From JACMJL01 sp963791805 (GTDB lineage Bacteria; Bacillota; Clostridia; Clostridiales; Clostridiaceae), in contig CAWBTU010000006.1 of assembly GCA_963791805.1 (NCBI GenBank), positions 1,364,001-1,428,000 on the forward strand: a DNA stretch of 64,000 bases, read 5' to 3'. The position numbers and the translations under genes were made by a program. Under the pieces are notes generated by a model. That model was given only the letters and a program-made list of their open reading frames with translations, searched no databases and was not told the origin of the DNA. Below are positions 43,759-53,102 of the stretch, piece after piece (position 1 is the first letter of the stretch; the number at the start of each line of letters is the position of its first letter).

Positions 43759-45144
43759 ATGGAAAAGCAACAAATGTTTCAAATTGCTAGTCTTTTATCA
43801 GGATACTGTACATACCCCTTGCAATATGCAATTGAATACTATTTTTATAAAAGGTTTTTAGGCTTTAAAAGTAAATCGTGGAAATATATTTTAAGTGCAG
43901 TATTAATAACAGGGATTGATTTTTGGAGTATGAAAATTGAAGACGGAATACTCAGAGTCATTATACTTAATCTAGTTTGGTTTATTATTATTTGTATTTT
44001 ATGTAATGGAGATTTTTTCATAAAACTTTATGCTGTTGTTGTGACGGAGACAATACTACTACTAATTAGCTTGAGTTTTTTAATCTTTGATTTTGGCCTA
44101 ATTCCTATTGTGAGCAATATGAATATATTGTTTCGTGAAAACGTAATAATATATTTCATAAAAAATGTGATTTTTGATAGCATACGTTATTTAGTGCTAT
44201 TTTTATTTTTAAAAAGCATTTGTAAGTTCTTAAATTTAAAAGAAAAATCAGTAAATATATATCAGAGTTTATATTTATTGATTCCTTGCTTAGCAAGTTA
44301 TAGCTTAGCAATTATTTTTTTTATGATTCAAACTATTAAAATTCAAGATAAGCAATATTATTTGCCCTACCTATTTCCTAAAATTTATTATGTGTTGCCC
44401 TTTGTGTGCTTTGCATTGCTATTTTCCTTACTCATTATGGCTTATACCTTTAAAAAAATGCTAGAAGGGGAGGAAGAGAAACAAAGCAACATAATTATGG
44501 AACAACAATTTAAGCTGCAGTTAGAACATAGCACAAATATAGCACAATTGTACAATGGTATAAGAAGTGTAATCCATGATGTAAATAATCACCTTGCTTG
44601 TTTAAAAGCTTTAGCTGAAGACAATAGTGTTGAAGAAATGAAAAGATATCTAAATAATATAGGAGAAACTGTCAGTAAATTAGATATTAGAATCAAAACA
44701 GGGAACTCCATATCTGATGCAGTAATAAATGAAAAATATAATGTTGCACGACATGAGGGAATAGAATTAATATGTGATTTTATGCTCCCTAAAGAAAGTT
44801 TGCTTGAGCCTATAGATTTATGCATAATTTTAGGTAATTCTTTAGATAATGCAATAGAAGCTTGCAGAAAAATTACAGACCACAATATTGCCAAAGTAAT
44901 TACTGTAAAATCTTATATCAGAGATATTTATTTGATTATTGAAATTTCCAATACTACTACCGGAAAACTTCAATATAGTGGGAATCAAATTATCAGTACC
45001 AAACTGGACAAATGTACTCATGGTTTTGGAATTCCTAATATTGAAATGGCTATTAAAAAGTATAATGGAATTATTGATATAGTGGAAGAAAAAAACAAGT
45101 TTTGTATGAATATTATGCTAAATAAAAGAGAATCGTCATTTTAA
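43759..45144 (+). CDS. GHKL sensor histidine kinase (AgrC/ComD-like)
   Basis: A 461-residue kinase with six or seven N-terminal helices (to residue ~235), a coiled linker, and a cytoplasmic domain with the phosphoacceptor in SVIHDVNNHLACL and a GHKL ATPase (LCIILGNSLDNAIEAC, HGFGIPNIEMAI). Such kinases usually sense secreted peptides and pair with LytTR regulators, as with the gene 2 bases upstream. No AgrD- or ComC-like peptide gene or AgrB processing gene was found nearby. Confidence 0.9.
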   Translation: MEKQQMFQIASLLSGYCTYPLQYAIEYYFYKRFLGFKSKSWKYILSAVLITGIDFWSMKIEDGILRVIILNLVWFIIICILCNGDFFIKLYAVVVTETILLLISLSFLIFDFGLIPIVSNMNILFRENVIIYFIKNVIFDSIRYLVLFLFLKSICKFLNLKEKSVNIYQSLYLLIPCLASYSLAIIFFMIQTIKIQDKQYYLPYLFPKIYYVLPFVCFALLFSLLIMAYTFKKMLEGEEEKQSNIIMEQQFKLQLEHSTNIAQLYNGIRSVIHDVNNHLACLKALAEDNSVEEMKRYLNNIGETVSKLDIRIKTGNSISDAVINEKYNVARHEGIELICDFMLPKESLLEPIDLCIILGNSLDNAIEACRKITDHNIAKVITVKSYIRDIYLIIEISNTTTGKLQYSGNQIISTKLDKCTHGFGIPNIEMAIKKYNGIIDIVEEKNKFCMNIMLNKRESSF

Positions 45145-45163
45145 AATGGTGGTTCTCTTTCAT
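45125..45163 (+). terminator. Terminator overlapping the kinase stop
   Basis: An 18-bp stem with G-T pairs (45125-45142 with 45143-45160) folds with almost no loop at the end of the kinase gene; only a short T-run follows. Confidence 0.55.
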
Positions 45164-45350
45164 ATAGACATTTTTCATAAATCAATAAAAACACAATCAG
45201 ATTGAAAATTCTGACAATAACTATTTTATGCTGGTTTATCATATAACAATCGAGTATAATACTAAATATAGTAGACATTTTAATTATACTTTTTATGTGT
45301 AACAGAACTTAGAATTAAAAGTTTACAAATGAATATGGAGGGGATTACAG

Positions 45351-47345
45351 ATGAAAAGTATTAAAAGCAGGTTGGTTTTATTTTTCTCAGCAATTTTATT
45401 TTTAGTAAGTGCTTCAATAGGCGGTATTTGCTATATTGATGCATCCAATTCATTAACAGATAATGTTTTATTTGATTTGCAGAAGGTGGGTAAAGAGGCA
45501 GCTCTCATTATAGAAAGCAGAAATGAAGCTGAGTTTAGAGTGTTAGAAGAAACTGCATCAAGAACAAGAGTTTCAAATCCTCAGAATCCGCAAAAGGACA
45601 GAGTTGCAGCAATTGGTGAAGGTATCGAACGTAATAAATATTTAAGAATAGCAATTGTAGATATGAATGGAAATGCAGAGTACAGCAATGGTACAAGCTC
45701 AGATTTAAAAGATAGAGACTACATACAAAAGGCATTAAAAGGGGAACGGAGTATATCAGATGTAATCGTTAGTAAAGTAGATGGTTCTTTAGTAATTGGT
45801 TATGCAGTGCCGATTAAATATAATGGTGCTGTAGTAGGAGCATTACTAGCCATTAAAGATGGTACTTTTTTAAGTGGAATTTTAAAAGATATTAACGTAG
45901 GGGGAACAAGTTATTCATATGTTATTAATGAAAAAGGTATAGTAGTGGGTCATAAAGATATAAATCTAGTAAAAGAGCAATATGATTCATTAGGAGCAAG
46001 TAAAAAAGATCCTAAATTAAATAAATTAACTAAATTAACGGAAAATATGATAAAAAGAGAAGAGGGCAAAGGTAGATACTATTTTAAAGGTGAAAATAAA
46101 CTTATGGGGTACGCACCTATTAAAGCTACACCATGGACGATGGCAGTAACATCACCTCAATCAGAAAGTTTAGCTAGGTTAGATAGTTTGAGAAATTCTA
46201 TTTTATTTGCAACTATTATTATTTTATCGATAGGTATTGGAATGGCACTGTTAATAGGTAAACAAATTTCAAATCCTATAATAAAAACAACAAACTTTGC
46301 AAAACAAATAGCTCAAGGAGACTTTACAGGAAAATTACCAGAAGAATTACTAAAGAAAAAAGATGAAACAGGTCAATTAGCAAATGCATTTAGTGTTTTA
46401 ACTGAAAGCATTAGAAAATTAATTAGTGAAGTCATTCAAGCAGCTGAACAAGTAACTGCATCATCAGAGGAACTTACTGCAACTGCTAATCAAACAGCAA
46501 TGGCTTCTGAGGAAGTGGCAAAGACTGTTGTAGAAATTGCACAAGGAGCAAGCGACCAAGCAAGAGATACAGAGGATGGATCTAATAAAGTAACTGAACT
46601 AGGAGGAATAATAGAAAAAGATCAAGGGTATATGGAAGAAGTAAATATAGCGTCTAGTGAAGTTGGAAAACTTATAGAAGAAGGACTAAAGGTAATTTTT
46701 AATTTAACTGACAAAACTAAAGAAAGCAATGCTGCAGTTAAAGAAGTTTATGAGGGAATAGTAAAGACAAGCAAAAGTTCTGAACGTATAGGCGAAGCAA
46801 GTAGCATGATTGCATCAATAGCAGGACAAACTAATTTGTTAGCACTTAATGCTGCCATTGAAGCTGCAAGAGCTGGGGAACAAGGAAAGGGCTTTGCAGT
46901 TGTTGCTGATGAAATTAGAAAATTAGCTGAAAAGTCCACAGAATCTACAAAAATTATTGATCAAGTTGTAAAAGAACTTCAAGAAAACGCTAAAATTTCA
47001 GTAAAAACCATGGAAAATGTTAATGTAATTATTAATGAACAAGAGCAAAGTGTAGAAGTCACAGGAAATAAGTATAAAGACATTTCTGATGCAATTTCTA
47101 AATCTGAAGAAGCAATAAGTAAGTTATACATTTCAGGAAAAGGAATGGAAGAACAAAAAAATAAAATCATGGCAATATTAGAAAATTTATCAGCAATTGC
47201 GCAGGAGAACGCAGCTGGAACTGAAGAAGCCTCTGCTTCTATAGAAGAGCAATCTGCATCAATTAATGAAATTGCAAATGCAAGTCAAAGCTTAGTTAAT
47301 TTAGCTGAAGAACTACAAGTTGTAATTTCAAAATTCAAGGTATAA
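45351..47345 (+). CDS. Methyl-accepting chemotaxis protein
   Basis: A 664-residue chemoreceptor with an N-terminal helix (VLFFSAILFLVSASIGGI) and an outside dCache-like sensor (residues ~35-280, including SDVIVSKVDGSLVIGYAVP). A second helix (NSILFATIIILSIGIGMALL), HAMP (~310-360) and a long signalling coil with the hairpin EAARAGEQGKGFAVVADEIR complete it. dCache receptors often bind amino acids or other small ligands; this ligand is unknown. ATG 45351 follows GGAGG. A terminator-like repeat begins at the stop. Confidence 0.95.
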   Translation: MKSIKSRLVLFFSAILFLVSASIGGICYIDASNSLTDNVLFDLQKVGKEAALIIESRNEAEFRVLEETASRTRVSNPQNPQKDRVAAIGEGIERNKYLRIAIVDMNGNAEYSNGTSSDLKDRDYIQKALKGERSISDVIVSKVDGSLVIGYAVPIKYNGAVVGALLAIKDGTFLSGILKDINVGGTSYSYVINEKGIVVGHKDINLVKEQYDSLGASKKDPKLNKLTKLTENMIKREEGKGRYYFKGENKLMGYAPIKATPWTMAVTSPQSESLARLDSLRNSILFATIIILSIGIGMALLIGKQISNPIIKTTNFAKQIAQGDFTGKLPEELLKKKDETGQLANAFSVLTESIRKLISEVIQAAEQVTASSEELTATANQTAMASEEVAKTVVEIAQGASDQARDTEDGSNKVTELGGIIEKDQGYMEEVNIASSEVGKLIEEGLKVIFNLTDKTKESNAAVKEVYEGIVKTSKSSERIGEASSMIASIAGQTNLLALNAAIEAARAGEQGKGFAVVADEIRKLAEKSTESTKIIDQVVKELQENAKISVKTMENVNVIINEQEQSVEVTGNKYKDISDAISKSEEAISKLYISGKGMEEQKNKIMAILENLSAIAQENAAGTEEASASIEEQSASINEIANASQSLVNLAEELQVVISKFKV

Positions 47346-47347
47346 AT

Positions 47348-47385
47348 GCACCACTGAGGTGAAAATTTTTCCAAGAAGAAGCTAT
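47348..47385 (+). repeat. Dispersed terminator-like repeat, copy D
   Basis: GCACCACTGAGGTG, AAAATTTTTCC, AAGAAGAAGCTAT, two bases after the chemoreceptor stop. It matches copies at 27632, 30119 and 35053. Confidence 0.65.
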
Positions 47386-47417
47386 AAAAAGGTAGCCTAA
47401 TTTAAGGTTACCTTTTT
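47386..47417. terminator. Bidirectional terminator between chemoreceptor and vanS
   Basis: A 13-bp stem (AAAAAGGTAGCCT at 47386-47398 with its complement at 47405-47417, one G-T pair) separates the converging genes. Confidence 0.88.
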
Positions 47418-48531
47418 ATATAGTAGGTTTATTTTCAAGAGGTATACTAAGATAAATTTCAAAATTAATTTTGTCATTTTCACTAGAGGCTGTTATGGTG
47501 CCATTATGTAGTTCTATGATTTCTTTTGCTATTGCAAGCCCCAAGCCTGCACCGCCTGTTTTTGTGGCACGAGAAGTATCTAATCGGTAAAACTGCTCAA
47601 AGATACGATTTAGCTTATCCTCTGATATAGTATTCCCGCTATTACTGAAACACATATATACACCTTCAGTTTTTTGTTTAGCAGCAATTTCAATTGTACT
47701 GTCTTCAAAGCTATAATTCACAGCATTTCGAATTAGATTGTCAAAAACACGTTCCATTTTAGTTACATCACATTTTATTTGAATATCTGGGTCAAGATAT
47801 AAGCTACATTGGAGATTTTTAGTTGCAAATAAAGGTTTAAATTCATAAACAATCTGCTGAAGCATTCGAGTTAAATTTGTTTGGCTTGGCTCCAAGGTTA
47901 ACTGACTTAAATTGAATCTGGTTATCTCAAAAAATTCATTGATTAAGTCCTCCAAACGTTCTGCTTTATCTAAAGAAATGGATAAATACTTTTCTCGAAG
48001 CTCATTTGATATTTCTTGTTCATCTCTTAGTAGTGTTAAATAACCTATGACTGAGGTTAGAGGGGTTTTTAAATCATGGGCAAGGTAGACGATTAAATCA
48101 TTTTTTCGCTGCTCGGCTTCCTTTGCTAATTGTGCATTTCTACGAGCTTTATGCTTCACTTCATTCATTTGGTATTCTACTTCTTTTAATTCATTAGGTA
48201 GCTGTATTAACTTATCATCATTTGATATAAGTTGACTGCTTGAGTCCACCAGAACATCTATATAATTCAAGGACTTTTTCCAAAACAACCAAATAACACA
48301 GATAATATCGATAAGCCAAACAATTGGGAAAAGGCAAGGTAAAAGGTATTTAACTACTTGAGCTAATCTATATATTGGCTCATTTCCATAGTAAGTGGTA
48401 TTACTATAAGCATTGTATGACAATAATAATATTGCAGCTAATAATATAGTGGATATAATAATTGTTGTAAAGATTCTAGACCATACCATAGTTTTTAAGT
48501 TATTATTGGTATTATTTTTTCTTTTACTCAA
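47416..48531 (-). CDS. vanS: VanS-like sensor histidine kinase
   Basis: A 371-residue kinase with two N-terminal helices (residues ~15-35 and ~70-95) and a short outside loop, then a HAMP-like linker, HisKA (YLAHDLKTPLTSVIGYL) and HATPase (NAVNYS, GAGLGLAIAKEI). This is the usual VanS build. The second in-frame TTG (48531) is chosen; it lies 12 bases from GGGGAG, exactly as in the paralogue at 6491. It overlaps vanR by 8 bp. In glycopeptide resistance VanS phosphorylates VanR when the drug or wall damage is sensed. Its ligand cannot be read from sequence. Confidence 0.88.
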   Translation of the reverse strand: MSKRKNNTNNNLKTMVWSRIFTTIIISTILLAAILLLSYNAYSNTTYYGNEPIYRLAQVVKYLLPCLFPIVWLIDIICVIWLFWKKSLNYIDVLVDSSSQLISNDDKLIQLPNELKEVEYQMNEVKHKARRNAQLAKEAEQRKNDLIVYLAHDLKTPLTSVIGYLTLLRDEQEISNELREKYLSISLDKAERLEDLINEFFEITRFNLSQLTLEPSQTNLTRMLQQIVYEFKPLFATKNLQCSLYLDPDIQIKCDVTKMERVFDNLIRNAVNYSFEDSTIEIAAKQKTEGVYMCFSNSGNTISEDKLNRIFEQFYRLDTSRATKTGGAGLGLAIAKEIIELHNGTITASSENDKINFEIYLSIPLENKPTI

Positions 48532-49228
48532 TGGTATAACCAACTCCCCATACTGTTTTAATGAATTTTGGTTTTCTTGAAGGTTCTTTCATTTTTTCAC
48601 GAAGTCTAGCTACATGGGCCATTACAGTATTATTGTTATCTAAATATTTTTCCTTCCATACAGCCTCAAAAAGTTCTTCAGAAGAGACTACTTTTCCTTT
48701 ATTTTCACATAAATGCCATAGGATTGAGAATTCAATAGGAGTTAGTGAAATTGTTTTTCCATACAAAGTACATTTATGGTTATCATTATTTATTATTAAA
48801 CCAGAAAAATCATATTCATTTGTTGTAGTTTCAACTAAGTCCTCAGCTTGGCTCCCATTATATCGTTTATATCGCCTTAGCTGGCTTTTTACCCTGGCTG
48901 AAAGTTCTAAAGGATTAAAGGGCTTTGTTAAATAATCATCTGCTCCTAGTGTTAACCCTGTTATTTTGTCCATATCCTCAACCTTGGCAGTTAGCATAAT
49001 AATAGGAAAAAGATACTTTTCCCGAATCTTTTTACATATAGTAAATCCATCAATATCAGGAAGCATCACATCCAAAATTGCAAGATCAAAGGTAACCTTG
49101 TCCAAACATTCCAATGCTTCTGTTCCTGTATAAAACTTGTATACATTATAATTATCATTTTTTAGATAAACTTCAACCAAATCTGCAATTGCTTGTTCAT
49201 CATCTACTACTAATACATTTAAATTCAT
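48524..49228 (-). CDS. vanR: VanR-like response regulator
   Basis: A 234-residue OmpR-type regulator: receiver VDDEQAIADLVEVY, phosphoacceptor in LAILDVMLPDIDG, TAKVEDMDK, DDYLTKPF, and a winged helix LTPIEFSILWHLC ... NTVMAHVARLREKM ... WGVGYTIE. ATG 49228 is used; GTG 49237 is too close to the ribosome-binding site. It should activate the van genes transcribed on the same strand upstream of it, most likely at the inverted repeat before vanW. It is paralogous to the regulator at 5806. Confidence 0.9.
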   Translation of the reverse strand: MNLNVLVVDDEQAIADLVEVYLKNDNYNVYKFYTGTEALECLDKVTFDLAILDVMLPDIDGFTICKKIREKYLFPIIMLTAKVEDMDKITGLTLGADDYLTKPFNPLELSARVKSQLRRYKRYNGSQAEDLVETTTNEYDFSGLIINNDNHKCTLYGKTISLTPIEFSILWHLCENKGKVVSSEELFEAVWKEKYLDNNNTVMAHVARLREKMKEPSRKPKFIKTVWGVGYTIE

Positions 49229-49358
49229 ATTGTTCACATCCCTTTTGGAAGCTTTGCTTGAAATAACATATTAGTATTATCTCATATGTAGTGATTTTTT
49301 GCATCAGCTTTTACTAGGGAAACCATTGTTTGGTCGTAGCGGTGAGTATCACTGGAGT

Positions 49359-50015
49359 TTACTGAGGCCTCCTTACAAAAAAGCTAAAGGGATCTTTAGT
49401 TTTGCCGTCAATAGTATATGAATTACTAATATTACGAACATGATAAATTTTCCCATCATAATCTTTGGATTGATTATCACAAATATATGCAAAAGAGTAA
49501 TCACCGTCTTTTACCCAGCGCATAAATACATAGGTATGAGAAGGGGTTCCATTTTTATTTTGTTTTGAATCTGTAGTAAAGCAGATATCTCCAGGTTTTA
49601 ATTTTGTATAATCTGTAATTGTCTGTAGATTTTTTGATTTTAGTATGGAAAGTAGCTGAGAAGTATTACATACAGAATTAGAAATGTTAAAGCCATTTTC
49701 TCTTAGGACTTCGCATATAAAATAGACACAAGTATTTGCTGTGTTTCCGTTATTTAAAGCAGTAGATTTATTGTATACCTTAAGTCTATTTATTTTATTA
49801 CTTAAAAAATTATATATGTCATTACTTAATGGAAAAGGGGTTTTTGAAACATTTCCAAGACTATTTGCTTCTGCTTGTTTTACACTTTCTTCAGTGTTTA
49901 CTTTTGTTGAGTTTTGGTTTTTCATTTTTCCATATACATGTCCTATGCTAATGAAAATTACTAATAATATCAAAAATAAAAATAACAGCATTCTTGATTT
50001 AACAACTTTTTTCAT
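49359..50015 (-). CDS. Membrane-anchored NlpC/P60- or CHAP-like cysteine peptidase
   Basis: A 218-residue protein with one N-terminal membrane segment (RMLLFLFLILLVIFISIGHV) and an extracellular domain. The candidate catalytic Cys is in ANTCVYFICEVLRENGF and the His in GTPSHTYVFMRWVKDGDY, followed by YICDNQS. The LKPGDICF strand is typical of NlpC/P60 and CHAP amidases. These cut peptidoglycan stem peptides. ATG 50015 follows GAGGG; an upstream start has no ribosome-binding site. It sits between the VanXY-like gene and vanR on the same strand. Such a gene is not part of the classic van operons, so its link to resistance is inferred. Confidence 0.7.
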   Translation of the reverse strand: MKKVVKSRMLLFLFLILLVIFISIGHVYGKMKNQNSTKVNTEESVKQAEANSLGNVSKTPFPLSNDIYNFLSNKINRLKVYNKSTALNNGNTANTCVYFICEVLRENGFNISNSVCNTSQLLSILKSKNLQTITDYTKLKPGDICFTTDSKQNKNGTPSHTYVFMRWVKDGDYSFAYICDNQSKDYDGKIYHVRNISNSYTIDGKTKDPFSFFVRRPQ

Positions 50016-50113
50016 GAGAATCCCTCTTTTTAACTTAATTATAGATATATACATTACTTACAGAAAACAAAGATAACTTTATTATTATTTAGCTCGGTTA
50101 TTTTACTAAAGAA

Positions 50114-50866
50114 TTACCATAAGGTTAGGATTATTCCGTCTTCATTGTTTCCAGATATTTGACAATGAGCATCTTCCTGCAAGGAAAGTTGAACATTATT
50201 ACCATTGTAAGTAGGGACAAAGAATATTTCAAACTTTATATCTTTGGTTTTGTAGTATAAATGTTCACCGTATTCTCTAAATTGTTTTAAGTATTCAATA
50301 TATTCTTCTAGGCAAAAGTCCATATCATTAATTATATGAGCATGAGGATAGCCCACATAACGAAAGTGCCAGGGTTCTTTTGCTACATTAGTTATGGACT
50401 CTTTTCCTTCTTTGTATCTTTCAATAAAGCCGTAATCTGCTGCATTATCACGGAACTCTTTACAAATCCCAACATAAGGAAACTCAGGGCATACGAAGTC
50501 AATATCTGGCTTGTTTTCTGCAAGATCAATTGCAAGTCCAGTATGATGTTCACTATGTCCTGGCATGGCCACAAAATTAGTAGTATATCCTACACCTTCT
50601 ACGCGTAGACAGTCTTCATAAATCTCTAGCTGTTCCTGCTTGCCACGGAAGCCACTTACTGGTACAATTTCTTCTTTACATTGGAGCTTGTGTATCAATT
50701 CTTCTAATTTTTTTGAAGCACGCTTTTGTAAAAGTATTTCAGGGAAGTCTCTTCTTACGGGAATCATCCATTGTTCCTGACTTTCCATTTTGTAGGAATG
50801 AGTAGAATTAACCAAAATTAATTCACCGTAATAAACTTGCTTGGGCTGTATTGTTAATGTTCTCAT
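50114..50866 (-). CDS. vanXY: VanXY-type D,D-dipeptidase/D,D-carboxypeptidase
   Basis: A 250-residue M15 zinc peptidase without signal peptide or membrane segment, so cytoplasmic like VanXY. The zinc ligands are in SEHHTGLAIDL (His, Asp) and EPWHFRYVG (His, with the catalytic Glu), and PGHSEHH fits the family. VanXY enzymes hydrolyse D-Ala-D-Ala and also trim the terminal D-Ala from pentapeptide, removing the normal drug target. It carries a ~45-residue C-terminal extension (FEIFFVPTYNGNN), like the longer VanXY-G type. It lies 83 bases after the ligase gene. True specificity is not proven by sequence. Confidence 0.8.
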   Translation of the reverse strand: MRTLTIQPKQVYYGELILVNSTHSYKMESQEQWMIPVRRDFPEILLQKRASKKLEELIHKLQCKEEIVPVSGFRGKQEQLEIYEDCLRVEGVGYTTNFVAMPGHSEHHTGLAIDLAENKPDIDFVCPEFPYVGICKEFRDNAADYGFIERYKEGKESITNVAKEPWHFRYVGYPHAHIINDMDFCLEEYIEYLKQFREYGEHLYYKTKDIKFEIFFVPTYNGNNVQLSLQEDAHCQISGNNEDGIILTLW

Positions 50867-50949
50867 ATTTTATTAACCTCTTTTCTTATAATATATTTAT
50901 TCAAATCACTAGGTTATCACAAAGATTCAGATAAGCTGAAGTGGTGTTT

Positions 50950-52023
50950 TTAGCTTATTTTACTACATAAAGCAAGTTCTATAACTTTATCTATAATTTC
51001 AGAAATACTTATTCCTGCAGCTTCCATCATACGTGGGTATCTGCTATAGGAAGTAAAACCTGGCATGGAATTAACTTCATTGAAGAGAATTTCATTTTCA
51101 GGTGTCAAAAACATATCTACCCTTGCAAGTCCTGTACAGCCTAGTGCGCTATAGATAATCTTTGCACTTTCTTTAATTTGTTTTGTTATGCTTTCTTCCA
51201 AAAGAGCAGGAACATAAATTGTTGAATTTTCAGAGGCTATTTCTGGCTTGTCCTCTTGATGAATTCTGAAAAATCCATGGGAGAGTTCTATCTGATCAAC
51301 TTCACCAACAGTTAAATCATTTCCAACTCCAAATACTGCACAGCCGACTTCACAGCCTTCTATACCTTCTTCAATAATTATCTTGTTATCATATTTCCTT
51401 GCGTCAGTAACCGCTGAGGTAAGCTCACTTTCATAATATACTTTTGTAACACCAAAGGATGAACCAGAACCGGCGGGTTTAACAAATAGGGGATATCTTA
51501 AAGTGTTGATTTGACCTAATTTACTATCTATATTTTCATAATCATATATAGCAATTGAACGAGTTACTTTTATTCCAGAATTTTTTACATTTTCATGGGC
51601 TACATTTTTATCCATACACAAAACGGAGCTACACATTTTACAGCCCACATATGGAATAGTAGCTAGTTCAAATAATCCTTGAATACTTCCATCTTCTCCA
51701 TATTTTCCATGCAATACAGGAAAGGCTACATCTATTTTAGTAACAAACGTTTTACCATCTTTGATCTCAATAATGCCATGGATATCACGATTAGGTGCCA
51801 TAATTACTGGTGTACACCATGTTTTGTCATTCCATGTATCAGTGGAAATCATATCAACAGGGCCTTCATATTTCAGCCACTGCCCATCTTGTGTGATTCC
51901 AATCATAATCACTTCATATTTTAATTTGTCTATATTGTTAATAATATTTTCAGCAGATTTAAGGGAGATTTTATATTCCTCTGAGCATCCTCCAAATAAA
52001 ATTGCTACTTTAATTTGTTTCAT
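50950..52023 (-). CDS. VanA/B-like D-alanine--D-lactate ligase
   Basis: A 357-residue ATP-grasp ligase. It has FGGCSEEYKISLKSAENI, LHGKYGEDGSIQGLFEL, VKPAGSGSSFGVTKV, FRIHQEDKPE and NEVNSMPGFTSYSRYPRM. The FRIHQE stretch carries the omega-loop His that favours D-lactate in VanA-type enzymes; D-Ala-D-Ala and D-Ser ligases differ there. It should join D-Ala to the D-lactate made by VanH. ATG 52023 follows GGAGG, 13 bases after vanH. No VanT-like Ser racemase is nearby, which supports D-Lac over D-Ser. VanD/VanM-type assignment cannot be settled by eye. Confidence 0.88.
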   Translation of the reverse strand: MKQIKVAILFGGCSEEYKISLKSAENIINNIDKLKYEVIMIGITQDGQWLKYEGPVDMISTDTWNDKTWCTPVIMAPNRDIHGIIEIKDGKTFVTKIDVAFPVLHGKYGEDGSIQGLFELATIPYVGCKMCSSVLCMDKNVAHENVKNSGIKVTRSIAIYDYENIDSKLGQINTLRYPLFVKPAGSGSSFGVTKVYYESELTSAVTDARKYDNKIIIEEGIEGCEVGCAVFGVGNDLTVGEVDQIELSHGFFRIHQEDKPEIASENSTIYVPALLEESITKQIKESAKIIYSALGCTGLARVDMFLTPENEILFNEVNSMPGFTSYSRYPRMMEAAGISISEIIDKVIELALCSKIS

Positions 52024-52036
52024 ATTTATTCCTCCA

Positions 52037-53077
52037 TCATATTATTTCTTTTAGTGCCTCCATATTAATCCATACTTTCTCCGATTTTTTTTCAAATTGG
52101 ATACAGTTATATATTGAGTTATGTACCATATCCCTCACTGCCTGTTCTGTATAAAATGCCATATGGGGTGTAATGATTACATTAGAAAATGAATTTAGCA
52201 GTGCAAGCTCTCTGCTAAGCAAGGGTTTTTCCTTATATAGTAACTCCATTTCATTTTCCAATACATCTAGTGCAGCACCTGCAAGCTTTTCATGTTCTAT
52301 TGCTTCTATTAATGCTGCTGTATTCACTAAAGAACCACGACCTGTATTTATAAGCACCGTGCTATTTTTCATTTTTGCAATACTTTTTCTATCAATCATG
52401 TGAAAGTTATCCTTTGTAGCAGGCAAATGTAGTGTAATAACATCACTTTCTTGGAGTAAGGTATCTAAAGAAACATATTCTGCTTGTCTACTTACCTGGT
52501 GATTTTCATATAAGTCATGTGCAAGAATTTTGCACCCAAAGCCTTGAAGATGTGATATTACAGTGCTTCCAATGCAGCCAGTTCCTATTACACCTACAGT
52601 GAGCTCCTGAATTTCCCGTCCTGGTTTTTCTGGGAGACTATAATCTTGAAGCTCTGCACGTTTTATTAGGAATTTTGCTTGACGCGTTGCCATAAGAATA
52701 AGCATAATAGTATAATCTGCTACACTATTTGGAGAATAACGGATATTCCCTACGTACATACCTATTGTATTTGTATATTCAATATTAATATGGTCATAGC
52801 CTATTGTTCGGGTTGAAATATAACGTACGCCTTTACTATATAAAGTGTCTAATAAGGAAGGTGTTATTTTAACGGAATGATTTATACTAATACAATTACA
52901 TCCTAAGGCTAATTCAGCTGTTTCTTCCGAAATAGGTTGATTTGTGATAATTATGTTGATACCATAATGCATTGCATATTTCTTAAATAATTCTTCTTCC
53001 TCAAAAGAACAGGAATAAACCACCATTTTCATTAGGTTTTCTGATTTTGTAGCATTTTCAGCTTTAATTAGTGACAT
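52037..53077 (-). CDS. vanH: VanH-like D-lactate dehydrogenase
   Basis: A 346-residue D-2-hydroxyacid dehydrogenase that should reduce pyruvate to D-lactate with NADH. The NAD fold is at GVIGTGCIGSTVISHL, and the catalytic Arg, Glu and His are in LINTGRGSLVN, LDVLENEMELL and VIITPHMAFYTEQAV. TRTIGYDHINIEY and NIRYSPNSVADYTIMLIL fit VanH. The N-terminus is ~20 residues longer than usual; GGAGG lies before ATG 53077, so the long form is kept. It lies 13 bases before the ligase gene. Confidence 0.9.
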   Translation of the reverse strand: MSLIKAENATKSENLMKMVVYSCSFEEEELFKKYAMHYGINIIITNQPISEETAELALGCNCISINHSVKITPSLLDTLYSKGVRYISTRTIGYDHINIEYTNTIGMYVGNIRYSPNSVADYTIMLILMATRQAKFLIKRAELQDYSLPEKPGREIQELTVGVIGTGCIGSTVISHLQGFGCKILAHDLYENHQVSRQAEYVSLDTLLQESDVITLHLPATKDNFHMIDRKSIAKMKNSTVLINTGRGSLVNTAALIEAIEHEKLAGAALDVLENEMELLYKEKPLLSRELALLNSFSNVIITPHMAFYTEQAVRDMVHNSIYNCIQFEKKSEKVWINMEALKEII

Positions 53078-53102
53078 GTAGGTCCTCCTATATTAATTTA
53101 TT

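Noticed and set aside
45180..45350. c-di-GMP riboswitch before the chemoreceptor gene, and one before the HD-GYP gene at 34138
   Set aside because: Neither leader contains the conserved GEMM core sequences.
50114..50866. Calling the peptidase VanX or membrane VanY
   Set aside because: It lacks the EWWH motif typical of VanX and has no membrane anchor as in VanY; EPWHFRYVG and the cytoplasmic layout fit VanXY better.
50950..52023. Calling the ligase a D-Ala-D-Ser (VanC/VanG) enzyme
   Set aside because: VanH is adjacent, no Ser racemase is present, and FRIHQE in the omega loop fits D-Lac ligases.
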